Shown: in pieces, positions 11,224 to 23,360 of the stretch
How positions within the stretch are numbered: the stretch's first letter is position 1
Layout of the letters: each line of letters starts with the position of its first letter
Source of the DNA: Bretschneidera sinensis
Taxonomy: Eukaryota; Streptophyta; Magnoliopsida; Brassicales; Akaniaceae
Assembly (NCBI GenBank): GCA_023935145.1
Contig: CM043697.1
Coordinates: forward strand, 54,200,001 to 54,264,000
Direction of reading: 5' to 3'
Length of the DNA: 64,000 bases
Program-made: the position numbers and the translations under genes
Notes under the pieces: model-generated
What the model was told of the DNA's origin: nothing
Databases searched by the model: none
What the model saw: the letters and a program-made list of their open reading frames with translations, nothing else

Positions 11224-11836
11224 ATCGACCCTATTTTGAAAGTCGTTTAAGTGCTTCCACAATTTCAAATGGCGACCTAATTCCACTCATCAAGACATAT
11301 CTTTTCATTTTACTCTTAATTATTATACCTATATTTCTTTATTGTTTTTTTGATTCGTTGATCTGTTTAGTTCATTTAGGTTTTATTTCATTCATCAGTT
11401 CCAATAATTTGAGTTAGTTCTTAATCGGTTTATTTCAATTCTGAAGGTTATTTAGTGTAATCTTTATATATGTGATATCATCTTTGACCATATCAGACTC
11501 TACGATGAAGATTATTGCTATAATAAAGATTTTCAATTTTTAAGTTTCGATATTACAGCTTTGTAATCCACTTATTTCCATATCCCTCGGTAATACTTTC
11601 CAAGTCTTGTGAATGGGTGCTAAAGTCGGGCTCGTACCTTTTCACTTTGTTTCAATCCATGTTTGGGTTCTTTTATTGTCTCCAGCAAGAGTGCGTGCAA
11701 GGAGGTAAGCTTGCATGTGAGAGAGAGTTACATTCGCGGCTTCGTCGAAGCTTATTCTTCTCGTTTTTTCTTGATATTTCTTTGACTTAGTTTACATACT
11801 TAAGTTGGCGTCCACTTTACATTTGAGGGAGGCTAT
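11211..11836 (+). other. Internal region of TRIM-like element, non-coding
   Basis: After the primer site an ATGGCGACC start is followed at once by TAA, so any gag is dead from codon four. The rest shows no gag or pol homology by eye. It ends in a purine-rich TTTGAGGGAGGCT tract (about 11823-11834), which is the polypurine tract beside the original 3' LTR. Confidence 0.7.
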
Positions 11837-13635
11837 TGAAATGACCCATCCCGGGTTGGCCACCCTTGAGACGGTGTCATCATATTTTAAAAATCTCAGC
11901 ACGACACATATATGCAATAATAATACTAACAGAAATTTTTATTTTAATCCCCAACCCTCAACAGGGGAGGTACATCATTCTAATATTAACTTAGACATAA
12001 TATACAACGTAAAATGCATGAATATTTATAAATAAAATTTTTATATTTCATTTTCTCATTTGTCTGAGGATGTTGACACGTATGTGACTTACAGAAAATG
12101 ATTTCGTCTGACTCTCAACCCACCAGACTATTTATCCTGTCTATTACCTGAAATCATTATACAATGAAAGATGAGCTTCACAAGCTCAGTGAATTAAATT
12201 TACTAGAAGTATTCAATTTGTATAAATATACCTTTTATATTTAATCATTTATCTCTCATATGACTGGATAATAGCATATAGTCTAACATTTAAATAATTT
12301 CTATTATATCATACTTCTATGTTTCTTTCTCACTATAACTGTCTCTCTGTGAGACTCATTTATTTATAAATAAATGCATAATATCAACATCACTTCAGTA
12401 ATAAGATCAACAGGTAAAACAGATGCAATGCATGAATTATTATTAGGGAACATCTTCCCACATGTCGACATGTTTTTATCTTAGACCGGTCCCCTCTTGG
12501 TTCTTTCATTTCCAGCATATACCAGCTGTCACGGTTTTCTCTTTTTTCTAGCATATACTAGCTGTCACGGTTTTCCTTCATTTCCAGCATATACCAGCTA
12601 TCACGGTTTTTCAATTAGACCGCGCCCCTCCCGGTTCTTTTATTTTATATACATGCATATGAACAATGATATGAAATATGCATATGAACAATAATATAAA
12701 AACACCATGAATTCAAATATTAAATTTAACTATCCTGTCTTTCCTCAAATTTCTACTCGATAAATTTCATTAATTTCTTCTCCTCATATATCACATCCAT
12801 TTATTAACCATAACTCATCAAAAATTTTATTTATCACCATCATTATTAAATCAACTCATTATTCTAATAATATTTTTTTTTTCACATAATAATTTTCTAC
12901 GTGTCCAATATTCATATCAATCAAATTTTTATCTACCACCAAAGCATAAGCTAATAATTTATTTTAATATCATCACTAGATATTTTATTTTTTATTTAGA
13001 TTACTTAAAGTAAATCTAACTCACCACGTAGCACTTAAAGCTACCCGTGGATTACCTCTTTGCTCTTTTTGCTCTTCTCAGCAATTTCCTCCGATTGGTG
13101 ATCGTTAACACCTAACATAATAATTATATTAAATTTCTAATTTATTCTTCAATTCTTCATAATTTACACCATTTGAAAATTCTCACTTTGAATTCTGGGA
13201 AATTTCATGTATGTTAAAAATTCAAAAATAAACATTATGTATTTACCTTATGTTTTTCTTATAGCTTTCTGTGACTCTCTATAAAATTCTCCCGTAAACC
13301 TCTTCAAAATTTTGCTCTTTCAACATTTCTTTCAGTTCCCAAGTGTTTAAAGAAATGGATTAATTAAAGGAAAACTAAACGGAATTTGGTAAGTATAATT
13401 TACGTTTATATATATATATATATATATATAGGAAAAGTGTTAAACTCAGTAGTGCTCCCCCCCCCCCCCCCCAAATGCATTATCAGCAGGCCTTGCTACC
13501 TTACATGCAGCAAGGGTTGTTTCTCCTGGCGATAGGTGGCGACACCTGTTGCCAGCAATTTTTTATTCTTTCTTCATTCTGCCTTCTGGACGACTCCAGA
13601 GAGATTTTTTTTTAAATTTGAATTTTCGCATTTAA

Positions 13636-13697
<62 letters not shown>

Positions 13698-13755
13698 CTA
13701 TGTCATATTTATTAAAGTACTTTTTTACCCTTACTTTACAAATACAGGTATTACA
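11837..13755 (-). mobile_element. 3' LTR of Tekay element
   Basis: Plus-strand start TGAAATGACCCATCC, end GGTATTACA, 1919 bp, aligned end to end with 18694-20580. The TG start has decayed from TGTAACG to TGAAATG. It contains tandem TTAGACCGG/CAGCTATCAC units near 12480-12640, a C run at 13457-13472, and AT then TG dinucleotide runs at about 13637-13687. Confidence 0.9.
13637..13687. repeat. (AT)n(TG)n compound microsatellite
   Basis: An AT run passes directly into about 14 TG units. The sister LTR at the same place (about 20490-20512) has only AT, so the TG expansion arose after insertion or in this copy. Confidence 0.95.
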
Positions 13756-13799
13756 ATTCTACTCACCTTAAAAATATTTCATCCTCGAAATTTCCTTAT

Positions 13800-15116
13800 C
13801 TAATTCAAGAAAAGAGTTGGGAGTATTCCTTCCTCATTCTTGCTTCATGTTCCCATGTGACTTCTTCGATATCTTTATTCCGTCATAATACTTGAATTAA
13901 AGGAATGACTTTATTGCGTAAGACTTGTTCCTTTCTGTCTAAGATTCTGACCGATACTTGCATAAAAGTCAAATCTTTCTGAAATTCTATTGTCTGATTC
14001 GAGATACTATGGGATTCATCGTGTAAGTACTTTCTCAGTAGTGACACATAAAACATATTATGCAATTGCTTTAACTCTGGAGGCAAATCCAAATGATATG
14101 CTACTGGTCCAATTCTCTCGATCACCTCATATGGCCCTACAAATCTCAGGCTCAACTTTCATTTCTTTTTAAACCTCAACACACCCTTCCACGAAGATAT
14201 CTTAAAAAATACCTCATCACCAATTTGGAACTCGAGAGGTCGTTTTCTTTTATCAACATATCCCTTTTGTCTGTTTTGGGCTGTTCTGAGATTCTCCCTA
14301 ACCAGTTTGATCCTCTCAATAGTCAAATCTATAATTTCTGGGCCACATATCTTTCTCTCTCCAATTTTTTCCTAGCATACTGGAGTTCTACACCTTCTAC
14401 CATATAAAGCCTCGAAGGGTGTCATTCTAATACTAGCTTGATATTGATTATTGTATGCAAACTCAATCAAAAGCAAATATGCATCCCAGCTTACTGAGAA
14501 ACTTAATACACTTGCCCTCAGCATATCTTCTAGTATTATGATGATTCTTTCTGTCTGCCCATCAGTTTGTGGATGGAAAGCTGTTCTAAACTGCAATTAC
14601 GTACCCATAGCTTCTTGGAAACTCCTCCAAAATCTAAAGGTAAATCTAAAATCTCTATATGATACGATACTCAAGATACTCCATGTAATTTTACTATCTC
14701 CACTACATACAATTCAGCTAACTTTTCTAGACTTCAAGTAGTCTTAATAGGCAGAAAATGTGAAGACTTAGAAAGTCTATCTACTATGACCCACACAGTG
14801 TCATGTCCCCTCTAGGTACGGAGAAAACCAGAGAAAAAATCCATACTCACGTTTTCCCATGGCCATTCAAGTACTGGAAGAGGTTGTAATAAACCTGCTA
14901 GATGTCTATTCTCGGACTTCACCTGTTGACAAGTCAAACATCTAGAAATATATTTCGCTACATTCTTCTTCATCCCTGACCCCTAATAATTCTGTCTCAA
15001 TCCCCTGTACATCCTATTATTACCCGGGTGCATGGAATATACAGAATCATGAGCATCCCTTAGTATCTCCTTTCTCATTTCAACATTATTGGGAACACAA
15101 ACTCTATGCCCCAGCA
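13800..15116 (-). pseudogene. Tekay integrase with C-terminal chromodomain, broken
   Basis: The zinc-binding HHCC region reads HDSVYSMHPG then CLTCQQVK (about 14925-15060), followed by the catalytic core start (MDFFSGF, about 14835) and a later conserved block TAFHPQTDGQTERI near 14545-14590. After that come YGRRCRTPVC, the GPYEVIERIGPVAYHLDLP segment (about 14090-14140) and a chromodomain ending VTWEHEARMRKEYSQLF with a stop at 13800-13802. The chromodomain itself is interrupted: a conserved Trp codon reads TGA just before RNKDIEEVTWE (about 13880). Several other stops and frameshifts separate the blocks. In the family this domain steers insertion by binding modified histone H3. Confidence 0.85.
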
Positions 15117-15890
15117 CTACCATACCATATTCTCTATCTCCTCATCTCTACCCTGCATATGTAATAACCGATCAATAGTAGAAGATTGTATCACCATATT
15201 TTCCATCAATACTCCTCTATCATTGACACTCAACTTCATCCTCATTCTTCTTAATTCTATCATTAAGCTAGTATTATGACTCATAATAGTAGTTAATCTC
15301 CCTGTAACCTTTCTACTCAATGCATCAGCTACTACGCTAGCATTTCCTGGATGATAATGAATTGTACAGTCATAATAGCAAATCAACTCCATCCACCTTT
15401 TCTGCCTCAAATTCAACTCCTTTTAGGTCGGTAAATGCGTCAAACTTTTATGAACAGTAAAAATTTCACAATTGGCTCCATATAGATGATGTCTCCAAAT
15501 CTTCAAAGTAAAAACTATAGCAGCCAATTCTAAGTCATGGGTCGGGTAATTCCTCTCATGGTTCTTCAGTTGCCTAAATGTATAAGCTATAACTCTCCCA
15601 TGTTGTATCAACACACATTCCAATCCCTGATGTGACGCATCACTGTATACCACAAATCCTTCATCACCAGAAGGAAGCATTAATACCAGGACAATAGTCA
15701 GTTTTTCTTTCAACAGCTGAAAACTTCTCTCATATTCCTCTGACCACCTAAACTTCACGTCCTTCCTGGTCAATTTAGTCAATGGTCCAGCAATCATAGA
15801 ATTTTTTTGGATAAATCTCCTATAATAACCAGCCAAACCTAAAAAGCTTCTAAATTCAGTTACACTCATGGATCTTTCCCAATTCAACAC
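15117..15890 (-). pseudogene. Tekay RNase H region, broken
   Basis: The segment begins with the reverse transcriptase thumb/connection ([15 protein letters not shown], about 15840). It continues with RNase H motifs [19 protein letters not shown] (first Asp near 15630) and [20 protein letters not shown] (Glu and neighbours near 15520). The C-terminal HYHPGNASVVADALSRK block is at about 15310-15360, after one stop around 15420. Order and spacing match Ty3/gypsy RNase H; the stop in between makes it non-functional as it stands. Confidence 0.88.
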
Positions 15891-15985
15891 TGCTTCTACT
15901 TTCTGTGGGTTAACTGCTATCCCCTCCCCGACACAACATGCCCCAAGAAAGATATTTTACTCAACCAAAACTCACACTTAGAGAA

Positions 15986-16519
15986 CTATGTATATAATTT
16001 CTCTCTCCTCAAAATCTCCAACACTATCTCTAAATGTTGCATATGCTCATTTTCATTCTTGGAATATATCAAAATATCATCAATGAACACAATCATAAAT
16101 CTGTCGAAGAACGATTTAAACACCCGATTCATAAGGTCAATAAATACTATAGGAGTATTAGTCAACCCAAATGTCATTACTAAGAACTCATGATGGCCAT
16201 AACGTGTCCTAAAAGCAGTTTTAGGCACATCCCCCTCCTTTATTCCCAATTGATGATAACCCGATCTCAGGTCTATCTTAGAAAACACTCTAGCTCTTTG
16301 TAACTACTCAAATAAATCATTTATCCTGGGCAAATGATATCTATTCTTGATGGTGATCTTATTCAACTGTCTATAATCAATACACAACTTCATTGTCCCG
16401 TCATTCTTCTTGATAAACAACACAGGGGCTCCCCAGTATGACATACTAGGTTGAATAAACTGTTTATCTAGCAACCCCTGAAGCTGAACTTTCAACTCTC
16501 TCAATTCAGTTGGTGCCAT
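15986..16519 (-). pseudogene. Tekay reverse transcriptase, broken
   Basis: Two open segments (16304-16519 and 15986-16288) hold the fingers and palm: [20 protein letters not shown], then [13 protein letters not shown] and [13 protein letters not shown], and the catalytic [10 protein letters not shown] at about 16060-16090, keeping both active-site aspartates. A stop between LPRINDLFE and the next block and further shifts downstream separate it from protease and RNase H. Confidence 0.9.
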
Positions 16520-16606
16520 TCTTTAGGGTGCTATAGATATGGGTGTTGATCCTGGAATCACCTCAATAGAAAACTCAATCTATCTATTGGGAGGCAAACC
16601 AGACAA

Positions 16607-17374
16607 CTACTTAGGGAATATGTCAGAAAAATCTTTTACTATCAAGATTTCTTCTAGCTTTATACTTTCGTTGCTAGAATCTACCATATATGCCAAATAC
16701 CCCTCACAACCCTTCTTCAACCATTTACTAGCAGTTAAGGCAGAAATAAGACAATTAGCAAGTATCTTACGTTTTCCCTGAAAATTAAACTCCTCTTGTC
16801 TCGGTATCTTGAACACCACATTTTTCTTAAAACAATCTACCCAAGCATGATATGCAGATAACCAATTCATCCCCAAAATTAAATAAAAATTTGTCATATC
16901 TGAAGGCAATAAATCAGCTTCAAATTCTCTATCAGCAATATTAATCACACAACCTCGATAGATTATCCTGATAATAACCCTATCTCCAGTAGGAACCTCA
17001 ACAATAATCGCATGCATCAAAGGACTAGCACTAGCATCAATAGATTTCATATAAATACTAGATGCAAAACAATGGGTCACACCAGGATCAATCAATAATC
17101 TAACAGGCCTACCAATGATAGATATCATACCCATAACAACATCAGGAATGACTTGTGCATCCTGTTGAGTCAATGCATAGACTTTGCTATCTTTGGACTG
17201 AAACTGGCTGTCACGTCCTCGCTCAGCTACTGATCTTCGACCTATGCCCCGTACACTCCCTAATCCACCACCTCTCTCCACCGATCTTCTCCCAACACTT
17301 CTAACGCCTACATCAACAGGTTTCTCCGCTAGATAATCTGCAGCAACATGTCCTCCCCACCACATACAAAACAT
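16607..17374 (-). pseudogene. Tekay zinc knuckle and aspartic protease, degenerate
   Basis: At about 17325-17370 a CFVC pair and a downstream GHVAADY lie in different frames. The CX2CX4HX4C knuckle is therefore split by one base and its last Cys has become Tyr. Further on, the protease active-site loop reads LIDPGVTHCFASS (about 17080-17115) where family members normally have D-[ST]-G, so the residue after the catalytic Asp is changed to Pro. The frame then runs uninterrupted for about 250 codons through LILGMNWLSAYHAWVDC (about 16840-16890), the usual C-terminal protease block. Confidence 0.85.
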
Positions 17375-18604
17375 ATCTGTGTAGGAAAATTTCGAGACAG
17401 ATACCTCTTTTGGTTACATCTAAAGCAGGCCCTTGCCTCTCGATCATACATCAGGTTACCACTTCCCTCTGGTGGCATACTTACTCATTTACCATAACTC
17501 CCAATTCCCATAGCTTGTCTCTCAAATCTAGGGGTCCCACTGGTATTACTCTGAGATACAGAAACAACAGATCCTGCTTGCCTCTGACTCTACACAACAG
17601 TTTTTTTTGATAAGGAATGCCCCCTCTGGGGTGGTCTCCTTCCCTGTACACCCATACTGCTACCACCTCTAGGTCCCTCAAATCTGGACCTCTTCAGCCA
17701 ATCTTTTCTACCTCTAAACTCCATCAAATCATTCTCAATCTGTAATGCTTTATCCACTAGTACAACATAATTTCCTATGCCCATATAAGAGAGTTTAGTC
17801 TGAATGTCATAGTGTAATCCGTCTAAAAATCTCTCATATTTTCTCTCCTCTATATTCACTAATTCAGGTAAAAACCTTGACAGTGCTATGAATCTACTAG
17901 CATATTCAGCCACCGATAAACTTCCCTGTCTTAGATGAATAAAATCTCTCTCTTGTTGGGCCCGAAAGGTATCTGGAAAATACTTCACAAAGAACTCATC
18001 CTTAAACTTACTCCAAGTAAAAGATTGTTCTACCCGTGTGCTTACCCTGAGAAAAATATCTTCTCACCATTGAGAAGCATCACTCTCCAGCATAAATGAA
18101 ACAAAAACAACCTTCTGTCTATATGACAATGGTAAAACCTCAAAATATTTTTTGATATGTTTGATCCACAGCTCAGCTTCTACAGGATTTATAGATCCTC
18201 TAAAAGATTGGGGTTTAAACTTAAGAAATCTCACAAAATAATCACCTTGCATCTCATGTGCAAAGACATATTCTCCCTCGTGAACCTCTTGTCTCACAAC
18301 ATCAGGTTCTCTTCTACCTCTTTCCTCTAATCTTCTTTGCAGATTATCAACCCTTTCTTCAGCTGCATTCATCTCTCTATAGCACGATTAAAAGTTTCTC
18401 TCAATTCTTCATTAATAACCTCGGATTCTCTCTTAGCTCTATTAGTACCAGCTATACTATCAATATGTTCCCTTACGGGAATCACAGACTCAACTTCCTC
18501 TTCTGCTCAGTTCTCCTAAATATTGGGGGTCTACCACGTCCCCTCTGATTTTGAACTCTACCTCTACCTCTAGCACGTCCACGTGTCATCCTCAGACTCT
18601 GCAT
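17375..18604 (-). pseudogene. Tekay gag, broken
   Basis: Likely start at 18604 or 18589, giving a basic leader MTRGRARGRGRVQNQRGRGR, followed by a stop near 18490. Capsid-like segments follow: FLKFKPQSFRGSINPVEAEL at about 18165-18230, then the downstream YFPDTFRAQQERDFIHLRQG block and SVAEYASRF at about 17900-17988. Stops and frameshifts separate them. This is the retrotransposon capsid that would package element RNA in the cytoplasm. Confidence 0.85.
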
Positions 18605-18677
18605 TTAAAATATAGTTTATTTAGATCTTCCATTTTTTTTACTTTTTTATGCAGTCTATAGAATCATAATACCTAAT

Positions 18678-18689
18678 GCTCTGATACCA
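18678..18689 (-). promoter_or_regulatory. Primer-binding site (tRNA-iMet) of Tekay element
   Basis: Minus-strand TGGTATCAGAGC begins four bases inside the 5' LTR end. It fixes element orientation and matches plant initiator tRNA-Met. Confidence 0.92.
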
Positions 18690-18693
18690 AAAT

Positions 18694-20580
18694 TGTAACG
18701 ACCCATCCCGGGTTGGCCACCCCTGAGACGGTGTCATCACATTTTGAAAATCCTAGCATGACACATATATGCAACAATAATACTAAATTTTTTTTTTATT
18801 TTAATCATCAACCCTCAACAGGGGAGCTACATCATTCTGATATTAACTTAAACATAATATACAACGTAAAATGCATGAATATTTACAAATAAAATTTTTA
18901 TATTTCATTTTCTCATTTGTCTGAGGATGTTGACATGTATGTGGCTTACAGAAAATGATTTCGTCTGACTCTCAACCCACCAGACTATTTGTCATGTCTG
19001 CTACCTGAAATCATTGTACAATGAGGGATGAGCTTCACAAGCTCAGTGAATTAAATTTACTAGAAGTATTCAATTTTTGTAAATAACCCTTTTATATTTA
19101 ATCATTTATCTCTCATATGACTGGATAATAGCATATAGTACATTTAAATAGTTCCTATCATATCATACTTCTATGTTTCTTTCTCACTATAACTGTCTCT
19201 CTGTGAGACTCATTTATTTATAAATAAATGCATAATATCAACAACACTTCAGTAATAAAATCAACATGTAAAATAGATGCAATGCATGAATTATTAATAG
19301 GGAACGTCTTCCCACATGTCGACATGTTTTTATCTGAGACCGGCCCCCTCCCTGTTTTTTCATTTCCAGCATATACTAGCTATCACGGTTTTCCCTTTTT
19401 TTTTTTTTTTCAGCATATACCAACTGTCATGGTTTTCCTTTATTTCCAACATATACCGGCTATCACGGTTTTTCAATTAGACCGCGTCCCTCCCAGTTTT
19501 TTTTATTTTATATACATGTATATGAACGATGATATGAAATACGCATATGAACAATAATATAATAACAATATGAATTCAAATATTAAATTTAGCTATCATG
19601 TCTTTCCTCAAATTTCTACTTGATAAATTTCATTAATTTCTTCTCCTCATATATCATATCCATTTATTAACCATAACTCATCAAAAATTTTATTCATCAC
19701 CATCATTATTAAATTAACTCATTATTATAATAATATTTCTTTTCACATAATAATTTTCTACGTCCAGTATTCATAGCATACCTATCAATCAAATTTTTAT
19801 CTACCACCAAAACATAAGCTAATAATTTATTTTAATATTATCACTAGATATTTCATTTTTTATTTAGATTATTTAAAGTAAATCTAACTCACCACATAGC
19901 ACTTAAAGCTACCAGTGGATCACCTCTTTGCCTTTTTTGATCTTCTCAGTAATTTCTCCTTGTTGCTGATCGTCAACACCTGACATAATCATTATATTAA
20001 ATTTCTAATTTATTCTTCAATTCTTCTTCATTTACTCCATTTGAAAATTCCCACTTTGAATTCTGGGAAATTTCATGTATGTTAAAAATTCAAAAATAAA
20101 CATTATATATTTACCTTATGTTTTTCTTATAGCTTCCCGTGACTCTCTATAAAATTCTCTCGTAAATCCCTTCAAAATTTTGCTCTTTCAACATTTCTTT
20201 CAGTTCCCAAGTGTTTAAAGAAATAGAGTAATTAAACGAAAACTAAACGGAATTTGGTAAGTATAATTTACGATTATATATATATATAGGAAAAGTGTTA
20301 AACTCGGCACCCCCCCCCCCCCCCAAAATGCATTATTAGCAGGCCTTGCTGCCTTACATGCAGCAGGGGTTGCTTCTTCTAGTGACAAGTGGCGACACCT
20401 GTTGCCAGTATTTTTTTTTTCCTATCTTCTTCTGCCTTCTGGACGACTCCAGAGAGATTTTTTTTTAAATTTGACTTTTCGCATTTAAATATATATATAT
20501 ATATATATATATTATTTTAACTCTATGTCATATTTATTAAAGTATTTCTTTACCCTTACTTTACAAATACGGGTATTACA
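18694..20580 (-). mobile_element. 5' LTR of Tekay element
   Basis: Plus-strand TGTAACGACCC to GGGTATTACA, 1887 bp, with perfect TGTAA/TTACA terminal inversion. It pairs with 11837-13755. A run of 15 C lies at 20310-20324. Confidence 0.92.
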
Positions 20581-20582
20581 GC

Positions 20583-20756
20583 TGTTAACGTATATTGGTT
20601 TCCTATTGTGTTTTGGATTTCTAAGTATCCTATTGTGTTTTGGATTCCCAAATTTGTTAGGATTTGCACTATCAAACTCTATATACAGGTTGTCCATGTA
20701 ATACACATAACAAATAATAATTAATTGAATTCTTGTCAATCTCTCTTATTTTGACA
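20583..20756 (+). mobile_element. 3' LTR of TRIM-like copia element
   Basis: TGTTAACGTATATTGG to TCTTATTTTGACA, 174 bp, colinear with 11028-11210. Its first three bases belong to the GCTGT target duplication of the Tekay insertion. Confidence 0.88.
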
Positions 20757-20993
20757 AATATATTGAACAAACAAAAAGGTCTTAAATAAAAAAAAAATTA
20801 AGTATAAAAAAGAAGGAGAAAGAAGGACTTGTTCGTACTGTTATGATTTTTTCCCCTTAATTGCTATTATTGACAAATATATTGAACAAACAAAAAGGTC
20901 TTAAATAAAAAAAAATATTCAGTATAAAAAAGAAGGAGAAAGAAAGACTTGTTCATACTGTTTTGACTTTTTTTTTCTCCTTAGCTGCTATTA
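20752..20993. repeat. 119-bp tandem duplication beginning at the TRIM LTR end
   Basis: TGACAAATATATTGAACAAA recurs at 20752 and 20871; the two units run colinearly through AAAGGTCTTAAATAAAA, AAAAGAAGGAGAAAGAA and TTGCTATTATTGA. The unit starts with the last five LTR bases and includes the target duplication, so the duplication followed the TRIM insertion or the insertion sampled an existing repeat. Confidence 0.85.
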
Positions 20994-21068
20994 TTGAGAA
21001 TGTTGTTTCACTTATAAGAAGAAGAACTGAATATAGAAACCCTAGTAACTATATAAGGTTATATATAT

Positions 21069-22253
21069 TGTTAACTAAGGCAACCCAAAAGGGGGTGAAT
21101 TGGGTTCAATTTTTTTTCAACAAATTTAAATCAGATAATCAAACAAGTAAGATCAAAGCAAGTAAGCAATAATAATAAACTTGTTGAAAATTAAAAGAGT
21201 AAGGGATGAGAGATTGAAAACTTGATTTATAGTGGTTCTGTTATTCCTTATGCCTAAGTACACTCTTCAAGAGATATTCTTGAGAGTTCACATTACTATT
21301 CCAAGCAAATATGCACCAAGCAACTTCCAAGGTGTTGCCCAAACCTTTACGAGAATTTTCCTCACAAGAAATTTCTTAACACTCAAGAACACTCAACAAG
21401 AGTTACACCAACTCTTTTACAAGATGAGAATGAAGGAAAGGTTTTGGTACACAAGAGAGAGAATTTAATTAATGCTTACAACTTAGAAATTTTCTCTCTC
21501 ACAAGCTCTTAACTTAAGAATGACTCAATTTTATATTTGGAAAACTTGAAGGAGTAATAAATGAGCTCTTTAATCAATTTGATTTTTCTAGTTGAAAATA
21601 AATGCTCATTGATGATGAGTATTTATGCTTCTAGCTTTTTAATGACCATTAGACACAAAATATGACCATTTGGATTATTAAATGCATTGACCCACATCTT
21701 AATTTTTGAAAACTAATCGTTATTTTGACAGAGTAGTCGACTATCTCTTTGAAAAACAAAGACAAAATTTGAATCTTCGAGCTGGTAGTCGACTATCTTA
21801 AGGAGGTAGTCAATTACCTCAAGAAATATTGAATTAGGTATTAAAATTTTCGAGGAGGTAGTTGACTATCTAAAGTTTCTGTCCAATTTTGGAGTTTTGG
21901 CCAAACGTCATATAATCGACTATCATTTTCACATAGTTGACTATCCTTTTTGCAAAAAACAACATTTTACTTAAAATCTTGTAAAAATTATTTGTGAAAA
22001 ATAATTTTGAGCCATAATTGAATCAAGAGCAGGTAGAAAGAATAACATAGGACTTAACCTTGACTAAACTAAGAATCTCTCATTTCACTTCTTTTTCAAA
22101 TTAACTTCAAAGGTTCAAAGATATCATGTGCACACACTACTCTGCATTACTTTTCATGTGTGTGCCCTGCACTATATCACTTAAAATGGCTAGATAAAGT
22201 AAAATTAGCACAATAATTTGTCTTATCATTATCAAAATCAATATGAGTCATCA
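21069..22253 (-). mobile_element. Solo LTR of a Sire-like Ty1/copia element
   Basis: Reverse complement resembles the LTR at about 50434-51753. Shared parts are the terminal CAACCCAAAAGGGGGTGAATTG block, a stretch describing CTTCAAGAGATATTCTTGAG, repeated AGTCGACTA motifs near 21730-21930, and the start TGATGACTCATATTGATTTT. TATAT stands on both sides (21064-21068 and 22254-22258), a candidate 5-bp target duplication in AT-rich DNA. No internal domain adjoins either end, so it is a recombination product (solo LTR). Confidence 0.8.
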
Positions 22254-23322
22254 TATATGATAGTTTTTTAATTGAAGTATTTTTTATGAAAATTTTCCCC
22301 TTAAAGTTTGACTTTTATTTTTTATATTGTAGAACTCGTAAGTTCTATGTATTTATGTTAGTATATAATTATATGTTAATATATTGATTTAAATCGAGTT
22401 GAGTCAAGATGTATTTAGTGCTCTAGCTTAAAATGTTTAAGTTTTATTAAGTTAAGTCATACTATGTTTAGCCTCGACTAAAATATTTTATGAGTAAAAA
22501 ATTCTATACAAAATTGACGTATGAAGCGTTATGAACGATCCAAAAGTTGAGCTTACCTAGCTGATTTACAGCCCTTGAAACAATGCTTTCAACAAAATTT
22601 GTAGAAGGGATTTATCATGTTAACTAAATACTAGGATATACGGTTACCTTCGAATAATTAATGTTGTTTCTTAATAGTATAATTGTCATTATAGGAGTTG
22701 GAGAAACAAACAATATTTGCTTAATATTTTTTATAAGAAGTTAGCAAAGCTAACTAACTCATGATGTAGCCGGCCAGTGGATTCAATTAAGGGGACACAC
22801 TGTCTATTAATATGAATACAATGTCATGGGGTACTGGTATTAAAATTAGATAAAGAGTACTTATGTTAGGTGAACTTACTTTTTAAGAACATAAAGTGGG
22901 TCCCCAGAATACTCACGTCAAGGGTGTGTTTGCGTCTAATCACAATGATAACATTCATCTCCTCCCAAATCCCTATTTACTGCATGGAACAATAAATTTC
23001 TAAGCAAAGTCATAATGTCACCCTATCAAAGGGGCAGTGTAGTAGACTTTTTCGTTCTTCTGTCTTTTTTCTCTTTTTTTTTTTTACTTCTGATTTATAT
23101 TTGATTCAAAAACTATAAGGATCGAGGATATGCTAAAATAACAAATTTTCTTCTTATTTTTTGTTGGCTAGTTAAACTTCTTTAGTATATATTTACACAA
23201 CATCATGTCACATGGATGTGTTTATTATTAACTACTAAGTATTGACAATTAAGAATAATTGAGGCCAATCTTCTTGGTTAAGACTGAGGAGAAAGATAGA
23301 CGTGGTCTGGCGATTTCCATTC

Positions 23323-23360
<38 letters not shown>

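Larger units (their letters stand above)
11837..20580 (-). mobile_element. Tekay/Del-type Ty3/gypsy chromovirus, full length, inactive
   Basis: An 8.7-kb element with two LTRs of about 1.9 kb, a primer site, gag, protease, reverse transcriptase, RNase H, integrase and a C-terminal chromodomain in canonical Ty3/gypsy order on the minus strand. It sits at the junction between polypurine tract and 3' LTR of a TRIM-like copia element. The target duplication is GCTAT (11832-11836) against GCTGT (20581-20585), one mismatch. Every domain carries stops or frameshifts, so it is not autonomous. Clade assignment rests on the gag motif SFRGSINPVEAELWIKHI and on the chromodomain tail. Confidence 0.93.
11028..20756 (+). 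mobile_element. TRIM-like Ty1/copia element, split by a Tekay insertion
   Basis: Two short LTRs (11028-11210 and 20583-20756) flank only about 626 bp of internal sequence (11211-11836), which keeps a perfect initiator-Met primer site and a polypurine tract but no pol. Without the nested 8.7-kb gypsy element it would measure about 1 kb, the scale of a terminal-repeat retrotransposon in miniature. The 5 bases before the first LTR (AATCT) and after the second (AATAT) match at four of five positions, supporting a single original insertion. Confidence 0.85.
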
